A DNA stretch of 47,783 bases from an uncultured Pelagibacteraceae bacterium (GTDB lineage Bacteria; Pseudomonadota; Alphaproteobacteria; Pelagibacterales; Pelagibacteraceae): the NCBI GenBank assembly GCA_902592965.1, contig CACJGL010000008.1:1-47783 (forward strand), given 5' to 3'. Shown here in pieces: positions 1 to 10,177 of this stretch. Numbering within the stretch: the first letter of the stretch is position 1; each line of letters starts with the position of its first letter. The notes beneath the pieces are model-generated. The model was given only the letters and a program-made list of their open reading frames with translations. It was not told where the DNA came from and made no database searches. A program made the position numbers and the translations under genes.

Positions 1-1
1 A

Positions 2-3000
2 GCTGAGGCAATTCTAGAAATATTAAAATCTATAGATTTAGAAAAAGAAAAAGAAGCCTTAATCAAGTTAATTAAGGAGACTAAATCAAAAGTTTCAGAA
101 GAAAGATCAATCAAAAGATTAAAACTAATTGAGTCTTTTATAGATACTGGAAATAAACCAGAATGGATGATTTTAACAACGATACCAGTAATACCTCCTG
201 AGTTAAGACCATTAGTACCATTAGATGGAGGTAGATTTGCCACTTCTGATTTAAACGATTTATATAGAAGAGTTATAAACAGAAATAACCGTTTAAAAAG
301 ATTAATGGATCTTAAAGCTCCAGACATAATTGTAAGAAATGAAAAGAGAATGCTTCAAGAGTCTGTAGATGCATTATTTGACAATGGTAGAAGAGGAAGA
401 GTAATTACTGGTACAGGCAAAAGACCTCTAAAATCTTTAGCAGAGATGTTGAAAGGTAAACAAGGAAGATTTAGACAAAATTTATTGGGTAAAAGAGTCG
501 ATTATTCTGGAAGATCAGTAATTGTGGTAGGACCAGATTTAAAGTTACATGAATGCGGCTTACCAAAGAAAATGGCTTTAGAATTATTTAAACCATTCTT
601 ATATGCAAGATTAAATAAACTTGGATTAGCATCTACAATAAAGCAAGCGAAAAAACTTGTTGAAAGAGAGAGAAATGAAGTATGGGATGCTTTAGAATTA
701 ATTGTTAGAGAACATCCAGTTATATTAAATAGAGCACCAACATTACACAGACTAGGTGTTCAGGCATTTGAACCTAAATTAATTGAGGGTAATGCAATTG
801 AATTACATCCATTAACATGTGCAGCTTTTAATGCAGATTTTGACGGTGATCAAATGGCAGTACATGTACCATTAAGTTTAGAGGCACAATTAGAAGCAAG
901 AGTTTTAATGATGTCTACTAACAATATTCTAAGTCCATCAAATGGTAAACCTATTATTGTTCCAAGTCAGGATATGATTTTAGGAATTTATTATCTTTCT
1001 CAACCACCATATCAAACTGAAAGAGTTGATGGATATTTTGTTAACACATCAGAGATTGAACATGCTTTAGAAATTGGACAAATTAAAGTTCATTCAAGAA
1101 TAGTCTCAAGATTTGCAACAATTGATGAAAAAGGTAACACAAAATACGAAAAACATATTAGTACAGCTGGAAGATTTCTTTTAGCAAACATAATTCCAAA
1201 AAATATAAACAATAAATTTGCTTTAGTTGATAGATTACTTCCTAAAAAAATAGTTTCTGAAGTTATAGATCATGTGTTCAGATTTTCTGGTCAAAAAAGT
1301 ACAGTAATTTTTTGTGATAAATTAAAAGATCTTGGATTTAAACATGCCTTTAAAGCTGGAATATCATTTGGTAAAGACGATTTAGTAATTCCAGATAACA
1401 AACAACAATTAATTGATGAAACAAAAAAACTAATTTCTGATTACGAGAATCAGTATGCAGAAGGATTAATAACAAGAGGTGAAAAATATAACAAAGTTAT
1501 TGATGCATGGTCAAAATGCACTGATAAAGTTGCGTCTGAAATGATGAAAAGAATTTCTGCAACTGAAATGACTGAAGATGGTCTCAAAATTAATTCAGTA
1601 TTTATGATGGCAGATAGTGGTGCAAGAGGTTCTGCAGCTCAGATGAAACAGTTGGCTGGTATGAGAGGTTTAATTGCAAAACCATCTGGAGAAATTATAG
1701 AATCTCCAATTACATCTAACTTTAAAGAGGGATTAACTGCATTAGAATATTTTAACTCAACACACGGTGCTAGAAAAGGACTAGCTGATACAGCATTAAA
1801 GACTGCAAGTTCTGGATATTTAACAAGAAGACTTTGTGATGTTGCCCAAGATTTGACTATCACTCAAGTTAAATGTGATAACCCAAGCTTCATAAAGCTT
1901 ACAGAAGTCTTAGAAGGTGGAAATATAATGGTTAGCTTATCAGAAAGAGCACTTGGAAGAGTAACAGCAAAAGATGTAAAAAATCCATTAACAGGCGAGG
2001 TTTTAATAAAGAAGAATAGCATGATCGATGAGGCTGCATGTGAAAAAATTGACTCTGCAGGCGTAAAAAACTTGAATGTTTATTCAGTAATGACATGTAG
2101 TTTGAAAGAAGGCGTCTGTGCCACATGTTATGGTAGAGATTTATCAAGAGGTAAAATGGTACATGTTGGTGAAGCAATTGGAATGATATCAGCACAATCT
2201 ATTGGTGAACCAGGAACTCAACTTACAATGAGAACTTTTCACGTTGGAGGAACTGCATCAGTCAAGCAAGACTCTCAAATAGTGTCTAACAATGATGGTA
2301 TGTTAAAAATTGTTAACACAAATCTATTATTAGATTCAAAAAAGAATTTAATTGTGATGGGAAGAAATACTGAATTATCAATAGAAGATGATAATGGATT
2401 ACAAGTAGCTGCATATAAAGTTCCATATGGATCAAAACTATTCTTTGAGAATGGTGATAAAGTTAAAAAAGGATCAAAAATATGTGAATGGGATCCATAT
2501 ACTACACCTGTTATTGCTGAAAAAGACGGAATAGCAAATTATGTAGATTTAATAGATGGTGTATCAATTGCGGAAACAACAGACGATGCGACTGGAATTT
2601 CTACAAAAGCAGTTGTTGATTGGAAAACTCAATCTAAAAATACGGATTTAAAACCAAGAATTACTCTAAGAGATGCAAAAGGAAATGTTGTTAAAAAAGC
2701 TGACGATAATGAAGCAAGATACTACTTAGTACCAGACTCAATTTTATCTGTTAAAGATGGACAAAAAATTTCAGCTGGCGATGTAATAGCTAGGCTTCCT
2801 AAAGAAACTACAAAGACTAAAGATATTACAGGAGGTCTACCTAGAGTTGCTGAATTATTTGAGGCAAGAAAAGCAAAAGATAGTGCAATTATTGCTGAGA
2901 ATGATGGTAAAGTAATTTTTGGTAAAGAAGTGAGAGGCAAACAAAGAGTAACAATTGAGTCTGAAAATGGTGATACTTCAAGTTATTTAATACCAAAAGG

Positions 3001-3610
3001 AAAACACATTAATTTTAATCAAGGTGAAAAAATTAAAAAAGGGGAATATTTGTTAGATGGTCAGCCATTACCTCATGATATTCTTAGAATTTTAGGTATT
3101 GAAGAATTAACTGAATATTTCGTAAACCAGGTACAAGATGTCTATAGACTACAAGGTGTAATTATAAATGATAAACATATCGAGGTAATTTTAAGACAAA
3201 TGCTTAAAAAAATTGAAGTAAAAACCCAAGGTGACAGTTCATTACTCCCAGGAGAAATTATTGATAGAATAAGATTTGAAAATATGAACGAGCAGTTAAT
3301 TAAAGATGGTAAAAACCCTGCAGTTGGAGAAAGAGTTTTAATGGGAATAACTAAGGCCTCACTTCAGACAGAGTCATTTATTTCGGCCGCTTCTTTCCAA
3401 GAAACTACAAGAGTTTTAACTGATGCAGCTATAAAAGGTAAAATTGACAAACTATCAGGATTAAAAGAAAATGTTATTGTTGGTAGATTGGTTCCTGCTG
3501 GAACTGGATCTGTTAAAAATCTGTGGAACAAAAAAGCTCGCATAGACGATGAAAAATTCATTGCTGAGAACGATAAGATCGAGCAAGCAGAAAGCCCCGT
3601 AAATCAATAA
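2..3610 (+). CDS. rpoC: DNA-directed RNA polymerase subunit beta' (5'-truncated by window start)
   Basis: This is the catalytic beta' subunit of RNA polymerase. The frame is open from base 2, so the gene starts before the window and the first in-frame ATG (167) is internal. The Mg2+-binding NADFDGD motif is encoded at about 830-850. The second zinc site is visible as one Cys in [12 protein letters not shown] and a later cluster in [16 protein letters not shown]. The bridge and trigger region ([29 protein letters not shown]) and a typical C-terminus (LVPAGTG) follow. The N-terminal zinc ribbon lies outside the window. rpoC is followed by rpsL, the usual rpoBC-str order. Confidence 0.98.
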   Translation, partial: AEAILEILKSIDLEKEKEALIKLIKETKSKVSEERSIKRLKLIESFIDTGNKPEWMILTTIPVIPPELRPLVPLDGGRFATSDLNDLYRRVINRNNRLKRLMDLKAPDIIVRNEKRMLQESVDALFDNGRRGRVITGTGKRPLKSLAEMLKGKQGRFRQNLLGKRVDYSGRSVIVVGPDLKLHECGLPKKMALELFKPFLYARLNKLGLASTIKQAKKLVERERNEVWDALELIVREHPVILNRAPTLHRLGVQAFEPKLIEGNAIELHPLTCAAFNADFDGDQMAVHVPLSLEAQLEARVLMMSTNNILSPSNGKPIIVPSQDMILGIYYLSQPPYQTERVDGYFVNTSEIEHALEIGQIKVHSRIVSRFATIDEKGNTKYEKHISTAGRFLLANIIPKNINNKFALVDRLLPKKIVSEVIDHVFRFSGQKSTVIFCDKLKDLGFKHAFKAGISFGKDDLVIPDNKQQLIDETKKLISDYENQYAEGLITRGEKYNKVIDAWSKCTDKVASEMMKRISATEMTEDGLKINSVFMMADSGARGSAAQMKQLAGMRGLIAKPSGEIIESPITSNFKEGLTALEYFNSTHGARKGLADTALKTASSGYLTRRLCDVAQDLTITQVKCDNPSFIKLTEVLEGGNIMVSLSERALGRVTAKDVKNPLTGEVLIKKNSMIDEAACEKIDSAGVKNLNVYSVMTCSLKEGVCATCYGRDLSRGKMVHVGEAIGMISAQSIGEPGTQLTMRTFHVGGTASVKQDSQIVSNNDGMLKIVNTNLLLDSKKNLIVMGRNTELSIEDDNGLQVAAYKVPYGSKLFFENGDKVKKGSKICEWDPYTTPVIAEKDGIANYVDLIDGVSIAETTDDATGISTKAVVDWKTQSKNTDLKPRITLRDAKGNVVKKADDNEARYYLVPDSILSVKDGQKISAGDVIARLPKETTKTKDITGGLPRVAELFEARKAKDSAIIAENDGKVIFGKEVRGKQRVTIESENGDTSSYLIPKGKHINFNQGEKIKKGEYLLDGQPLPHDILRILGIEELTEYFVNQVQDVYRLQGVIINDKHIEVILRQMLKKIEVKTQGDSSLLPGEIIDRIRFENMNEQLIKDGKNPAVGERVLMGITKASLQTESFISAASFQETTRVLTDAAIKGKIDKLSGLKENVIVGRLVPAGTGSVKNLWNKKARIDDEKFIAENDKIEQAESPVNQ

Positions 3611-3634
3611 AAAATTGGCATTTTTATATGTCTT

Positions 3635-3667
3635 TTGATTTGACAAATTGAATTTCTATAGTATTTT
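3635..3667 (+). promoter_or_regulatory. Probable sigma70 promoter of the str/ribosomal block
   Basis: A perfect -35 box TTGACA (3640-3645) is followed after 16 bases by TATTTT (3662-3667). An overlapping alternative is TTGATT (3635-3640), 16 bases, TATAGT (3657-3662). Either places the transcript start near 3669-3674, leaving a leader of about 95 bases before rpsL. It lies just after the rpoC stop, so the ribosomal block need not depend on rpoBC read-through. The call is by consensus match only. Confidence 0.6.
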
Positions 3668-3766
3668 GTGCGTGTTTTTGGTTGGAATGTAGTGACTAGT
3701 GCACTAAACGCTGCCACAAATAACCTGACAGTTATTTCATCTAAAAATCAAATTATTACAAATTTT
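3668..3766 (+). promoter_or_regulatory. Structured 5' leader of rpsL (candidate r-protein leader RNA)
   Basis: This is the longest untranslated stretch in the window. It contains a 7-bp perfect hairpin, AAATAAC-CTGACA-GTTATTT, at 3718-3737, and a 5-bp hairpin TAGTG/CACTA at 3690-3706 that alternates with a 10-base palindrome TAGTGCACTA at 3697-3706. GTGCG (3668-3672) can pair in steps with ACG (3708-3710) and CAC (3715-3717) to enclose the first hairpin. Ribosomal protein leaders upstream of rpsL are known in other bacteria. Whether this is one is inference; no conservation could be tested. Confidence 0.4.
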
Positions 3767-4138
3767 ATGCCAACAATTAACCAGTTGTTAAGAAAAGGAC
3801 GAGATAAACAAATTGCTAGGAATAAAGTTCCAGCATTACAAAAACAACCTTTGAAAAGAGGTGTTTGTGTAAAAGTTTATACAACTACTCCTAAGAAACC
3901 AAACTCAGCATTAAGAAAAGTTGCAAGAGTTAGATTATCAAATGGATTTGAAGTCACAGCATATATTCCTGGAGAGGGACATAATTTACAAGAGCACTCA
4001 GTAGTATTAATAAGAGGTGGACGTGTTAAAGACTTACCAGGTGTGAGATATCATATACTGCGTGGTAATTTAGATACCCAAGGAGTTGCAAACAGAAAAC
4101 AGAGACGTTCTTTATATGGAACGAAAAAAGGTAAATAA
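3767..4138 (+). CDS. rpsL: 30S ribosomal protein S12
   Basis: S12 is a decoding-site protein of the small subunit. The 123-residue product matches the family length and carries the universal segments [29 protein letters not shown] and [29 protein letters not shown]; Lys residues in the PKKPNS loop and the GRVKDLPG loop are the usual streptomycin-related positions. I start it at ATG 3767. An in-frame GTG at 3668 would add 33 residues with no resemblance to S12, and that stretch is better read as leader RNA. It is the first gene of the ribosomal block; rpsG begins 2 bases after its stop. Confidence 0.97.
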   Translation: MPTINQLLRKGRDKQIARNKVPALQKQPLKRGVCVKVYTTTPKKPNSALRKVARVRLSNGFEVTAYIPGEGHNLQEHSVVLIRGGRVKDLPGVRYHILRGNLDTQGVANRKQRRSLYGTKKGK

Positions 4139-4140
4139 AA

Positions 4141-4611
4141 ATGTCTCGAAAAAGAAAAGCTCCAAAAAAAATTCCTATTGTAGACCCTAAATATAAATCA
4201 GTAATAATTCCAAAATTAATCAACTCTATAATGTTAGATGGTAAAAAAACTATTGCAGAAAAAATTGTTTATGATGCAATTGATAAAATTAAATCAAAAT
4301 CAAAAGATGAACCTTTAACAGTATTTAATGATGCAATAAATAATGTAAGACCAACTGTTGAGGTTCGATCGAGACGTGTAGGTGGAGCTACCTATCAAGT
4401 TCCAGTAGAAGTTAAAGCTAAAAGATCGCAAGCATTAGCATTAAGATGGATTATTGATGCATCGAGAAAAAGAAAAGATAAAAAGATGTCCGATAAATTA
4501 TTTAATGAAATTTTTGATGCATATCAAAAAAGAGGTTCAGCAATAAAAAAGAAAGAAGATACACATAAAATGGCAGAGTCAAATAAAGCTTTTGCACATT
4601 TTAGATGGTAA
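4141..4611 (+). CDS. rpsG: 30S ribosomal protein S7
   Basis: S7 is the primary 16S rRNA binder that organises the head of the 30S subunit. The 156 residues match the family length, with [10 protein letters not shown] at the N-terminus, the central [19 protein letters not shown] segment and the C-terminal [15 protein letters not shown] typical of S7. It sits between rpsL (2-base gap) and fusA (6-base gap), as in the classical str operon, and is surely co-transcribed with both. In other bacteria S7 is the translational repressor of this operon; nothing in this sequence tests that here. Confidence 0.97.
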   Translation: MSRKRKAPKKIPIVDPKYKSVIIPKLINSIMLDGKKTIAEKIVYDAIDKIKSKSKDEPLTVFNDAINNVRPTVEVRSRRVGGATYQVPVEVKAKRSQALALRWIIDASRKRKDKKMSDKLFNEIFDAYQKRGSAIKKKEDTHKMAESNKAFAHFRW

Positions 4612-4616
4612 ATAAT

Positions 4617-6692
4617 ATGGCAAAAACTCATCCACTAAATAAATATAGAAACATTGGCATAATGGCTCATATAGATGCTGGCAAAACAACAACTACAGAA
4701 AGAATTTTGTATTACACAGGTAAGAGTCACAAAATTGGTGAAGTTCATGATGGTGCTGCCACAATGGATTGGATGGAACAAGAGCAGGAAAGAGGTATTA
4801 CAATTACATCAGCTGCTACAACTTGTTTTTGGAGAGAGCATAGAATTAATATTATCGATACCCCAGGACACGTAGATTTCACAATTGAAGTTGAAAGATC
4901 TTTAAAAGTTTTGGACGGTGCTGTTGCAGTATTTGATGGAGTTGCAGGTGTTGAACCTCAATCAGAAACAGTTTGGAGACAAGCTGATAAATATAAAGTT
5001 CCTAGAATTTGTTTTGTAAATAAACTTGATAGAACTGGAGCAGATTTCTTTAGATGCGTTGATATGATCAAAGATAGGCTTGGAGCAAAACCTTTAGTAA
5101 TGCAGATACCTATTGGAATAGAGGCATCATTACAGGGTGTTGTTGATTTAGTTAAAATGAAAGCAATTGTTTGGAAAAACGAAGACCTTGGTGCTGAATG
5201 GGAAGAAAAAGATATTCCAGATGACCTCAAAGAGACATGTGATAAATATAGACAAGAATTAGTTGAGACTGCTGTAGAGCAAGATGAAAAATTAATGGAA
5301 GCTTATTTAGGTGGTGAAGAAATTAAACAAGAAGATTTAATTAAATGTGTGAGAAAAGGATGTTTAAATTTCGAATTCGTGCCAGTTTTAACAGGTTCTG
5401 CTTTTAAAAATAAAGGTGTTCAACCACTGTTAGATGCTGTTGTTGATTACTTACCAAGTCCAGAGGATCTTGGATCTATAATGGGTACAAAGCCAGGATC
5501 CGATGATGAGATTGAAATGAAGTTTGAAGATAGTGCGCCTTTTTCAGCTTTAGCTTTTAAAGTAGCAACAGATCCATTCGTAGGAAGTCTTACATTTATT
5601 AGAATTTATTCAGGTACAGTTAAATCTGGAACTGGAGTTTATAATACTTCTTCAGATAAAGAAGAAAGAGTTGGAAGAATGCTTCTAATGCATGCTAATT
5701 CAAGAGAAGACATCAAAGAAGCAAGTGCAGGTGATATAGTTGCTCTCGCTGGATTAAAAAATACAATAACAGGTCATACATTGGCAAATAAGGAAGCACC
5801 AGTGTTACTTGAGCCAATGGAATTTCCAGATCCAGTTATAGAAATTGCAGTTGAACCAAAATCGAAAGCAGATCAAGAAAAAATGGGTGAAGCATTAGGA
5901 AGGTTAGCTAAAGAAGACCCGTCATTTAGAGTATCATCAGACGAAGAGTCAGGCCAAACAATAATTAAAGGTATGGGTGAATTACATTTAGATATTATTG
6001 TTGATAGAATGAAAAGAGAATTCAAGGTTGAAGCAAATGTAGGAGCACCTCAAGTTGCATATAGAGAAACAATATTAAATGCCGCCGAGTTTGATTATAC
6101 ACATAAAAAACAGAGTGGTGGAGCAGGACAGTTTGCTAGAGTAAAATTATCTGTTGAACCACTAGAACCAGGCAAAGGTAGAGAAATTGAAAGCAAAATA
6201 AAAGGTGGAGCAATTCCAAAAGAATTTATACCGGGTGTTGAAAAAGGTGTAGAGACAATCGCTGATGGTGGAATTTTGGCTGGGTTTCCTCTGATCGACT
6301 ATAAAGTTACAATCTTAGATGGTTTACACCATGATGTTGACTCAAGTGTTTTAGCTTTTGAACTTGCTTCAAGACAATGTTTTAAAGAGGCATGTTCTCG
6401 AGGAACTCTAAAACTTTTAGAACCAGTAATGAGAGTAGAAGTTGTCACTCCAGAGGATTATATGGGAGATGTAATAGGTGATTTGAATAGTAGAAGAGGT
6501 CAAATAAGTACACAAGAGCAAAGAGGGAACGCAACAGTAATAACAGCGATGGTGCCATTAGCAAATATGTTTGGTTACATAAATAGCTTAAGATCTATGT
6601 CACAAGGTAGAGCTCAATACTCAATGTTTTTTGATCATTACGACAAGGTTCCACAAAATGTTCAAGACGAGGTAACTAAGAAAACAGGTTAA
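4617..6692 (+). CDS. fusA: Translation elongation factor G
   Basis: EF-G is the GTPase that drives translocation of tRNA and mRNA on the ribosome. The 691-residue product has the G1 motif [13 protein letters not shown], the effector region [12 protein letters not shown]3 [10 protein letters not shown]4 NKLDRTGAD, and the later domains ([23 protein letters not shown]). I chose ATG 4617 ([14 protein letters not shown]) because EF-G proteins begin this way; an upstream ATG at 4605 would overlap the rpsG stop and add four residues. rpsJ follows after 2 bases, with no tuf between them, which departs from the common fusA-tuf-rpsJ order. Confidence 0.97.
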   Translation: MAKTHPLNKYRNIGIMAHIDAGKTTTTERILYYTGKSHKIGEVHDGAATMDWMEQEQERGITITSAATTCFWREHRINIIDTPGHVDFTIEVERSLKVLDGAVAVFDGVAGVEPQSETVWRQADKYKVPRICFVNKLDRTGADFFRCVDMIKDRLGAKPLVMQIPIGIEASLQGVVDLVKMKAIVWKNEDLGAEWEEKDIPDDLKETCDKYRQELVETAVEQDEKLMEAYLGGEEIKQEDLIKCVRKGCLNFEFVPVLTGSAFKNKGVQPLLDAVVDYLPSPEDLGSIMGTKPGSDDEIEMKFEDSAPFSALAFKVATDPFVGSLTFIRIYSGTVKSGTGVYNTSSDKEERVGRMLLMHANSREDIKEASAGDIVALAGLKNTITGHTLANKEAPVLLEPMEFPDPVIEIAVEPKSKADQEKMGEALGRLAKEDPSFRVSSDEESGQTIIKGMGELHLDIIVDRMKREFKVEANVGAPQVAYRETILNAAEFDYTHKKQSGGAGQFARVKLSVEPLEPGKGREIESKIKGGAIPKEFIPGVEKGVETIADGGILAGFPLIDYKVTILDGLHHDVDSSVLAFELASRQCFKEACSRGTLKLLEPVMRVEVVTPEDYMGDVIGDLNSRRGQISTQEQRGNATVITAMVPLANMFGYINSLRSMSQGRAQYSMFFDHYDKVPQNVQDEVTKKTG

Positions 6693-6694
6693 TT

Positions 6695-7003
6695 ATGGAT
6701 AAACAAAATATTAGAATAAAATTAAGAGCATACGATAATAAGGTCTTGGATCAGTCCACTGAAGAGATCGTAAATACTGTTAAAAGAACAGGTGCTAATA
6801 TTAAAGGTCCAATTCCTTTACCTACAAAAATAGAGAGATACACTGTTTTAAGATCACCACATATTGATAAAAAAAGTAGAGAACAATTTGAAACCAGAAC
6901 TCATAAAAGATTAATTGATATTATTGAACCTACACCTGCAACAGTCGAAGCACTAATGAAGCTTGATTTAGCATCAGGTGTAGATGTGGAGATTAAAATA
7001 TAA
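6695..7003 (+). CDS. rpsJ: 30S ribosomal protein S10
   Basis: S10 belongs to the head of the 30S subunit and, as NusE, also takes part in transcription antitermination in studied bacteria. The 102 residues include [14 protein letters not shown], the [19 protein letters not shown] loop and the [15 protein letters not shown] segment, all diagnostic. It starts 2 bases after fusA and its stop overlaps the rplC start by one base, so the str and S10 operons form one run here without a visible promoter between them. Confidence 0.97.
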   Translation: MDKQNIRIKLRAYDNKVLDQSTEEIVNTVKRTGANIKGPIPLPTKIERYTVLRSPHIDKKSREQFETRTHKRLIDIIEPTPATVEALMKLDLASGVDVEIKI

Positions 7004-7713
7004 TGGATAATTTAGCTTTAATTGGAAAAAAAATAGGAATGTCTAGAGAATTTTTTAAAACTGGCCAATCTGTTCCAGTTACAGTGTTAAAAATGGAGAC
7101 TGGAAGAGTAATACACGTTATTGAAAAAGAAAACAGAGGATATAGCGCAGTTCAAATCGGATTTGGAAAAATAAAAAACTCGAAATTAACCAAATCAATG
7201 AAAGGTTATTTTGCAAAAAAAAATACTGAACCAAAAAAAACACTTAAAGAGTTTAGATTAGAAAGCACTGAAAATTTCAAAGAAGGAAATGAAATTGGAT
7301 TAGAAATATTTGAGAATGTTAAATTTGTTGATGTTAAATCTAAGACAATTGGTAAAGGATTTGCAGGCGCAATGAAAAGGCATAATTTTGGTGGATTAAG
7401 GGCTACTCATGGTGTTTCAATATCTCATCGATCTCATGGTTCAACAGGACAAAGGCAGGATCCAGGTAAAGTTTTTAAAGGAAAAAAAATGGCTGGTCAT
7501 ATGGGAGACAAAATTAGAACTATTCAAAATATTGAAGTTATAAAAACTGACAAAGAAAACAACTTACTATATTTAAAAGGTTCTATTCCTGGATCAAAAA
7601 ATACAGAAGTTTTAATTAGAAAATCAGTCAAGGATATTAACAGAATGTCAATTGAAGAAAAAATTGAACAAATTGAAAAACAAAAAAAATCAACTGATAA
7701 AAAGAAAAAATAA
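7003..7713 (+). CDS. rplC: 50S ribosomal protein L3
   Basis: L3 binds 23S rRNA early in assembly and reaches to the peptidyl transferase centre. The 236 residues include GKKIGMSREF near the N-terminus and the conserved loop HNFGGLRATHGVSISHRSHGSTGQ-RQDPGKVFKGKKMAGHMG (in two parts), with the usual Gln of the GQRQDPG methylation motif. It ends in a lysine-rich tail (about 15 residues) longer than in E. coli L3 (209 aa). It overlaps rpsJ by 1 base and abuts rplD. Confidence 0.96.
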   Translation: MDNLALIGKKIGMSREFFKTGQSVPVTVLKMETGRVIHVIEKENRGYSAVQIGFGKIKNSKLTKSMKGYFAKKNTEPKKTLKEFRLESTENFKEGNEIGLEIFENVKFVDVKSKTIGKGFAGAMKRHNFGGLRATHGVSISHRSHGSTGQRQDPGKVFKGKKMAGHMGDKIRTIQNIEVIKTDKENNLLYLKGSIPGSKNTEVLIRKSVKDINRMSIEEKIEQIEKQKKSTDKKKK

Positions 7714-8337
7714 ATGAAAATAGACAAGTTAAGTATTGATGGAAAAAAACAAAGCATAGAAGTTCTAGATAAAATTTTTAGTGCTAAAGTTAACAATCAA
7801 TTAGTGAGCGGTGTAATCTATAAACTAAACGCAAACTTTAAGGGCAGAAAAGCAAAGACAAAGCAAAGAAATGAAATAACTGGTTCAACGTCTAAAATTT
7901 ATTCACAAAAAGGTACTGGGAATGCTAGACACTCTAGTAAAAAGGCTCCTATATTTGTAGGTGGGGGAATAGCTCATGGACCAAAAGGACAGGACAATTA
8001 TAAAGTTAGAAAGTTGAATAAAAGTGAAAAAAAAATGAGTATAGCTTCACTTATTACTGAAAAAAATAAATCGAATAATGTAATTATTTTTGATGATTTT
8101 GGAAAAAAAATTGAAAAAACAAAAGAAATGTTTGAGTTTTTAAAGAAATTTGATGCAAACAATTCATTATTAATTGTGGATACAAAATCAAAAGATAATA
8201 TCTTAAAATCAACTAAAAATATTCCTAATGTGAAATTAACCGATGCAAATCATTTCAGTGCATTTGATTTAGTTAAATATAAAAAAATTATTTTTACTGA
8301 GAGCTCAGTTAAAGAATTAGAAAAAAGGTATCAATAA
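7714..8337 (+). CDS. rplD: 50S ribosomal protein L4
   Basis: L4 lines the polypeptide exit tunnel through its extended loop. The 207 residues show the loop GSTSKIYSQKGTGNARHSSKKAPIFVGGG (in parts) and HGPKGQDNYKVRKLNKSEKKM, diagnostic for L4; the C-terminal half is divergent and Lys/Asn-rich. In E. coli L4 represses the S10 operon, but no leader for such control is visible because the gene is deep in a contiguous block. It abuts rplC and overlaps rplW by 1 base. Confidence 0.95.
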   Translation: MKIDKLSIDGKKQSIEVLDKIFSAKVNNQLVSGVIYKLNANFKGRKAKTKQRNEITGSTSKIYSQKGTGNARHSSKKAPIFVGGGIAHGPKGQDNYKVRKLNKSEKKMSIASLITEKNKSNNVIIFDDFGKKIEKTKEMFEFLKKFDANNSLLIVDTKSKDNILKSTKNIPNVKLTDANHFSAFDLVKYKKIIFTESSVKELEKRYQ

Positions 8338-8630
8338 TGGATAAACTAAGCTTATACGATAAAATCCTATTTCCTGTTGTAACTGAAAAATCAACAAATT
8401 TGTCTGAACAAAATAAAATTGTTTTTAAGGTGCCTCAAAGTGCCAATAAAAAAACTCTAAAAGGATCAATTGAAAAAATTTTTAAAGTCAATGTAACAAA
8501 AATTAATATTGTTAATAAAAAAACGCTAATTAAATCTACTAGAGGAAAAAAAGTTAAAAAAAAGGGTTTTAAAAAAGCAATCATTACTCTTAAAAAAGGT
8601 CAAAATATTGACTTAACGACAGGTATTTAA
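8337..8630 (+). CDS. rplW: 50S ribosomal protein L23
   Basis: L23 sits at the tunnel exit and is a docking site for trigger factor and SRP. The 97 residues include the N-terminal ILFPVVTEKSTNLSEQNKIVFKV segment (in parts) and the basic loop STRGKKVKKKGFKKAIITLKKGQ. Its start overlaps the rplD stop (TAATGG junction) and rplB follows after 3 bases, so position in the S10 cluster supports the call. Confidence 0.95.
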   Translation: MDKLSLYDKILFPVVTEKSTNLSEQNKIVFKVPQSANKKTLKGSIEKIFKVNVTKINIVNKKTLIKSTRGKKVKKKGFKKAIITLKKGQNIDLTTGI

Positions 8631-8633
8631 TTT

Positions 8634-9467
8634 ATGGCTTTAAAAACATTTAAACCTTACACAAAGTCTACTAGAGGCACTATACTGACTAGTAGAGAAG
8701 GCCTTTGGAAAGGTAAACCATATAAACCATTAACAAGTGCTAATTATTCTTCAAAAGGAAGAAATAATTATGGTCGAATAACATCACGAAATCATGGGGG
8801 TGGACATAAACATAAGTACAGAAAAATAGATTTTTATAGAAAAAAGAACGATATGAAGGCAATTGTAGAAAGAATTGAGTATGACCCAAACAGGTCATGT
8901 CACATTATGTTGGTTAAATTTGAGGATAATCAAAAATTCTATTATCTTGCTCCCCAAAAAATAAAAGTTGGCGATCATATTCAAAATGGTTCTTCCTCAG
9001 AAATTAAAATAGGAAATTGTTTGCCATTACAGGATATTCCAGTAGGTATTGATATACATAATGTTGAAATACAGCCAGGTGCTGGTGGAAAAATAGCAAG
9101 AGCTGCCGGTTCTTCCGTAACGATTTCAGGTATAGATGGAAATTATTCAATTATAAAAATGACTTCAGGTGAAGTTAGAAAAATAGATTCCAGAGCATTG
9201 GCTACTATTGGAGTATTATCTAATCCAGATCAAAAAAACATTAAGATTGGTAAAGCTGGTCGATCAAGATGGTTGGGAAGAAGACCACATACCAGAGGAG
9301 TTGTTAAAAATCCAGTGGACCACCCTCATGGTGGTGGTGAAGGAAAATCTGCAGGTGGTAGACATCCAGTTTCTCCTACCGGACAATCGGCTAAAGGATT
9401 AAAAACAAGAGACAATAAAAGAACTGATAAATTTATAATAAGAAGAAGAAAGAAGAAGAGAACTTAA
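8634..9467 (+). CDS. rplB: 50S ribosomal protein L2
   Basis: L2 bridges the subunits and is needed for peptidyl transferase assembly. The 277 residues match the family (about 273-277) and show GRNNYGRITSRNHGGGHKHKYR, IEYDPNRSCHIMLVKFEDN, the LPLQDIPVGIDIHNVEIQPGAGG stretch (in parts), and the highly conserved C-terminal VKNPVDHPHGGGEGK with the active-region His. It lies between rplW and rpsS as in E. coli. Confidence 0.97.
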   Translation: MALKTFKPYTKSTRGTILTSREGLWKGKPYKPLTSANYSSKGRNNYGRITSRNHGGGHKHKYRKIDFYRKKNDMKAIVERIEYDPNRSCHIMLVKFEDNQKFYYLAPQKIKVGDHIQNGSSSEIKIGNCLPLQDIPVGIDIHNVEIQPGAGGKIARAAGSSVTISGIDGNYSIIKMTSGEVRKIDSRALATIGVLSNPDQKNIKIGKAGRSRWLGRRPHTRGVVKNPVDHPHGGGEGKSAGGRHPVSPTGQSAKGLKTRDNKRTDKFIIRRRKKKRT

Positions 9468-9470
9468 TTT

Positions 9471-9779
9471 ATGGCAAGATCTGTTTGGAAAGGACCGTTT
9501 GTTGAGGAAAGCTTAATTAAAAAAGTTGAAAAGATTAAAAACGATCCTAATAAAAAACCAATTAAGACTTGGTCCAGGAAGTCAACAATAATACCTGACT
9601 TTGTAGGATTTAGTTTTTTAATTTATAACGGTAAAAAATTTATACCAATAACTGTATCTGAAGACATGGTGGGACACAAATTTGGAGAATTTGCTCCAAC
9701 AAGACAGTTTTTTGGTCATACACCAGCTGATAAAAAAGCAAAAGTTGAGGGTGGAGCAAAAGGATCTGATAAGAAATAA
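9471..9779 (+). CDS. rpsS: 30S ribosomal protein S19
   Basis: S19 pairs with S13 in the 30S head. The 102 residues carry [36 protein letters not shown] (in parts) and [18 protein letters not shown], all typical. A short Lys/Gly-rich tail (about 10 residues) extends past the usual end. It starts 3 bases after rplB and ends 2 bases before rplV. Confidence 0.96.
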   Translation: MARSVWKGPFVEESLIKKVEKIKNDPNKKPIKTWSRKSTIIPDFVGFSFLIYNGKKFIPITVSEDMVGHKFGEFAPTRQFFGHTPADKKAKVEGGAKGSDKK

Positions 9780-9781
9780 AT

Positions 9782-10177
9782 ATGAGTAAAAATAAAGATA
9801 TAGATTTAAAACAAGTTAGATCAACAAATAAAAATGTAAGATCTAGCGTAAGAAAATTAAAACCTATACTTAAATCAATTGTTGGTAAAAAAGTAGAAAT
9901 TGCGATTAGAGATTTATCTTTCTCTGAAAAAAGAATTTCTAAAGATGTTAAAAAAACAATTTCATCAGCAGTTGCTAATGCAGAAAACAATTTTCAATAC
10001 GATATTGACAATTTAGTAGTTAAGGAAGCTTTCTGTGGAAAACAAGTAATAATGAAAAGATTTAGAGCTAGAGCCAAAGGTAGAGCTGCAGAAATTATGA
10101 AACCATACTCAAATGTAACAATAGTTTTGAGTGAACAAATGAAACAAAAAGAGAAGGAACATGGGACAAAAGGTTAA
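9782..10177 (+). CDS. rplV: 50S ribosomal protein L22
   Basis: L22 lines the exit tunnel opposite L4. The 131 residues include [20 protein letters not shown], the central [22 protein letters not shown] (in parts) and the C-terminal hairpin [28 protein letters not shown] (in parts). Its last 17 bases overlap the start of rpsC, the largest overlap in the ribosomal block and a sign of tight translational coupling. Confidence 0.96.
   Translation: MSKNKDIDLKQVRSTNKNVRSSVRKLKPILKSIVGKKVEIAIRDLSFSEKRISKDVKKTISSAVANAENNFQYDIDNLVVKEAFCGKQVIMKRFRARAKGRAAEIMKPYSNVTIVLSEQMKQKEKEHGTKG

Noticed and set aside
1639-1863. Antisense open frames within rpoC (also 1932-2195, 2722-2940, 3364-3561 and others)
   Set aside because: They lie opposite a strongly conserved gene, have biased shadow composition and match no family I recognise.
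3668-3766. GTG start at 3668 giving S12 a 33-residue N-terminal extension
   Set aside because: The extra residues do not resemble S12 and the DNA has promoter and hairpin features; ATG 3767 gives the normal 123-residue protein.
4675-4875. Plus-strand frame inside fusA in another reading frame (likewise 9208-9402 in rplB, 32852-33118 in gatA, 37346-37534 in the MATE gene, 45905-46087 in dapA)
   Set aside because: Fully inside strongly conserved genes and without family motifs.
9640-9990. 116-residue minus-strand frame across rpsS and rplV, and 90-residue frames opposite rplC, rplX and rpsH
   Set aside because: They are Phe/Leu/Ile-rich frames created by Lys/Asn-rich sense codons, and both sense genes are certain.
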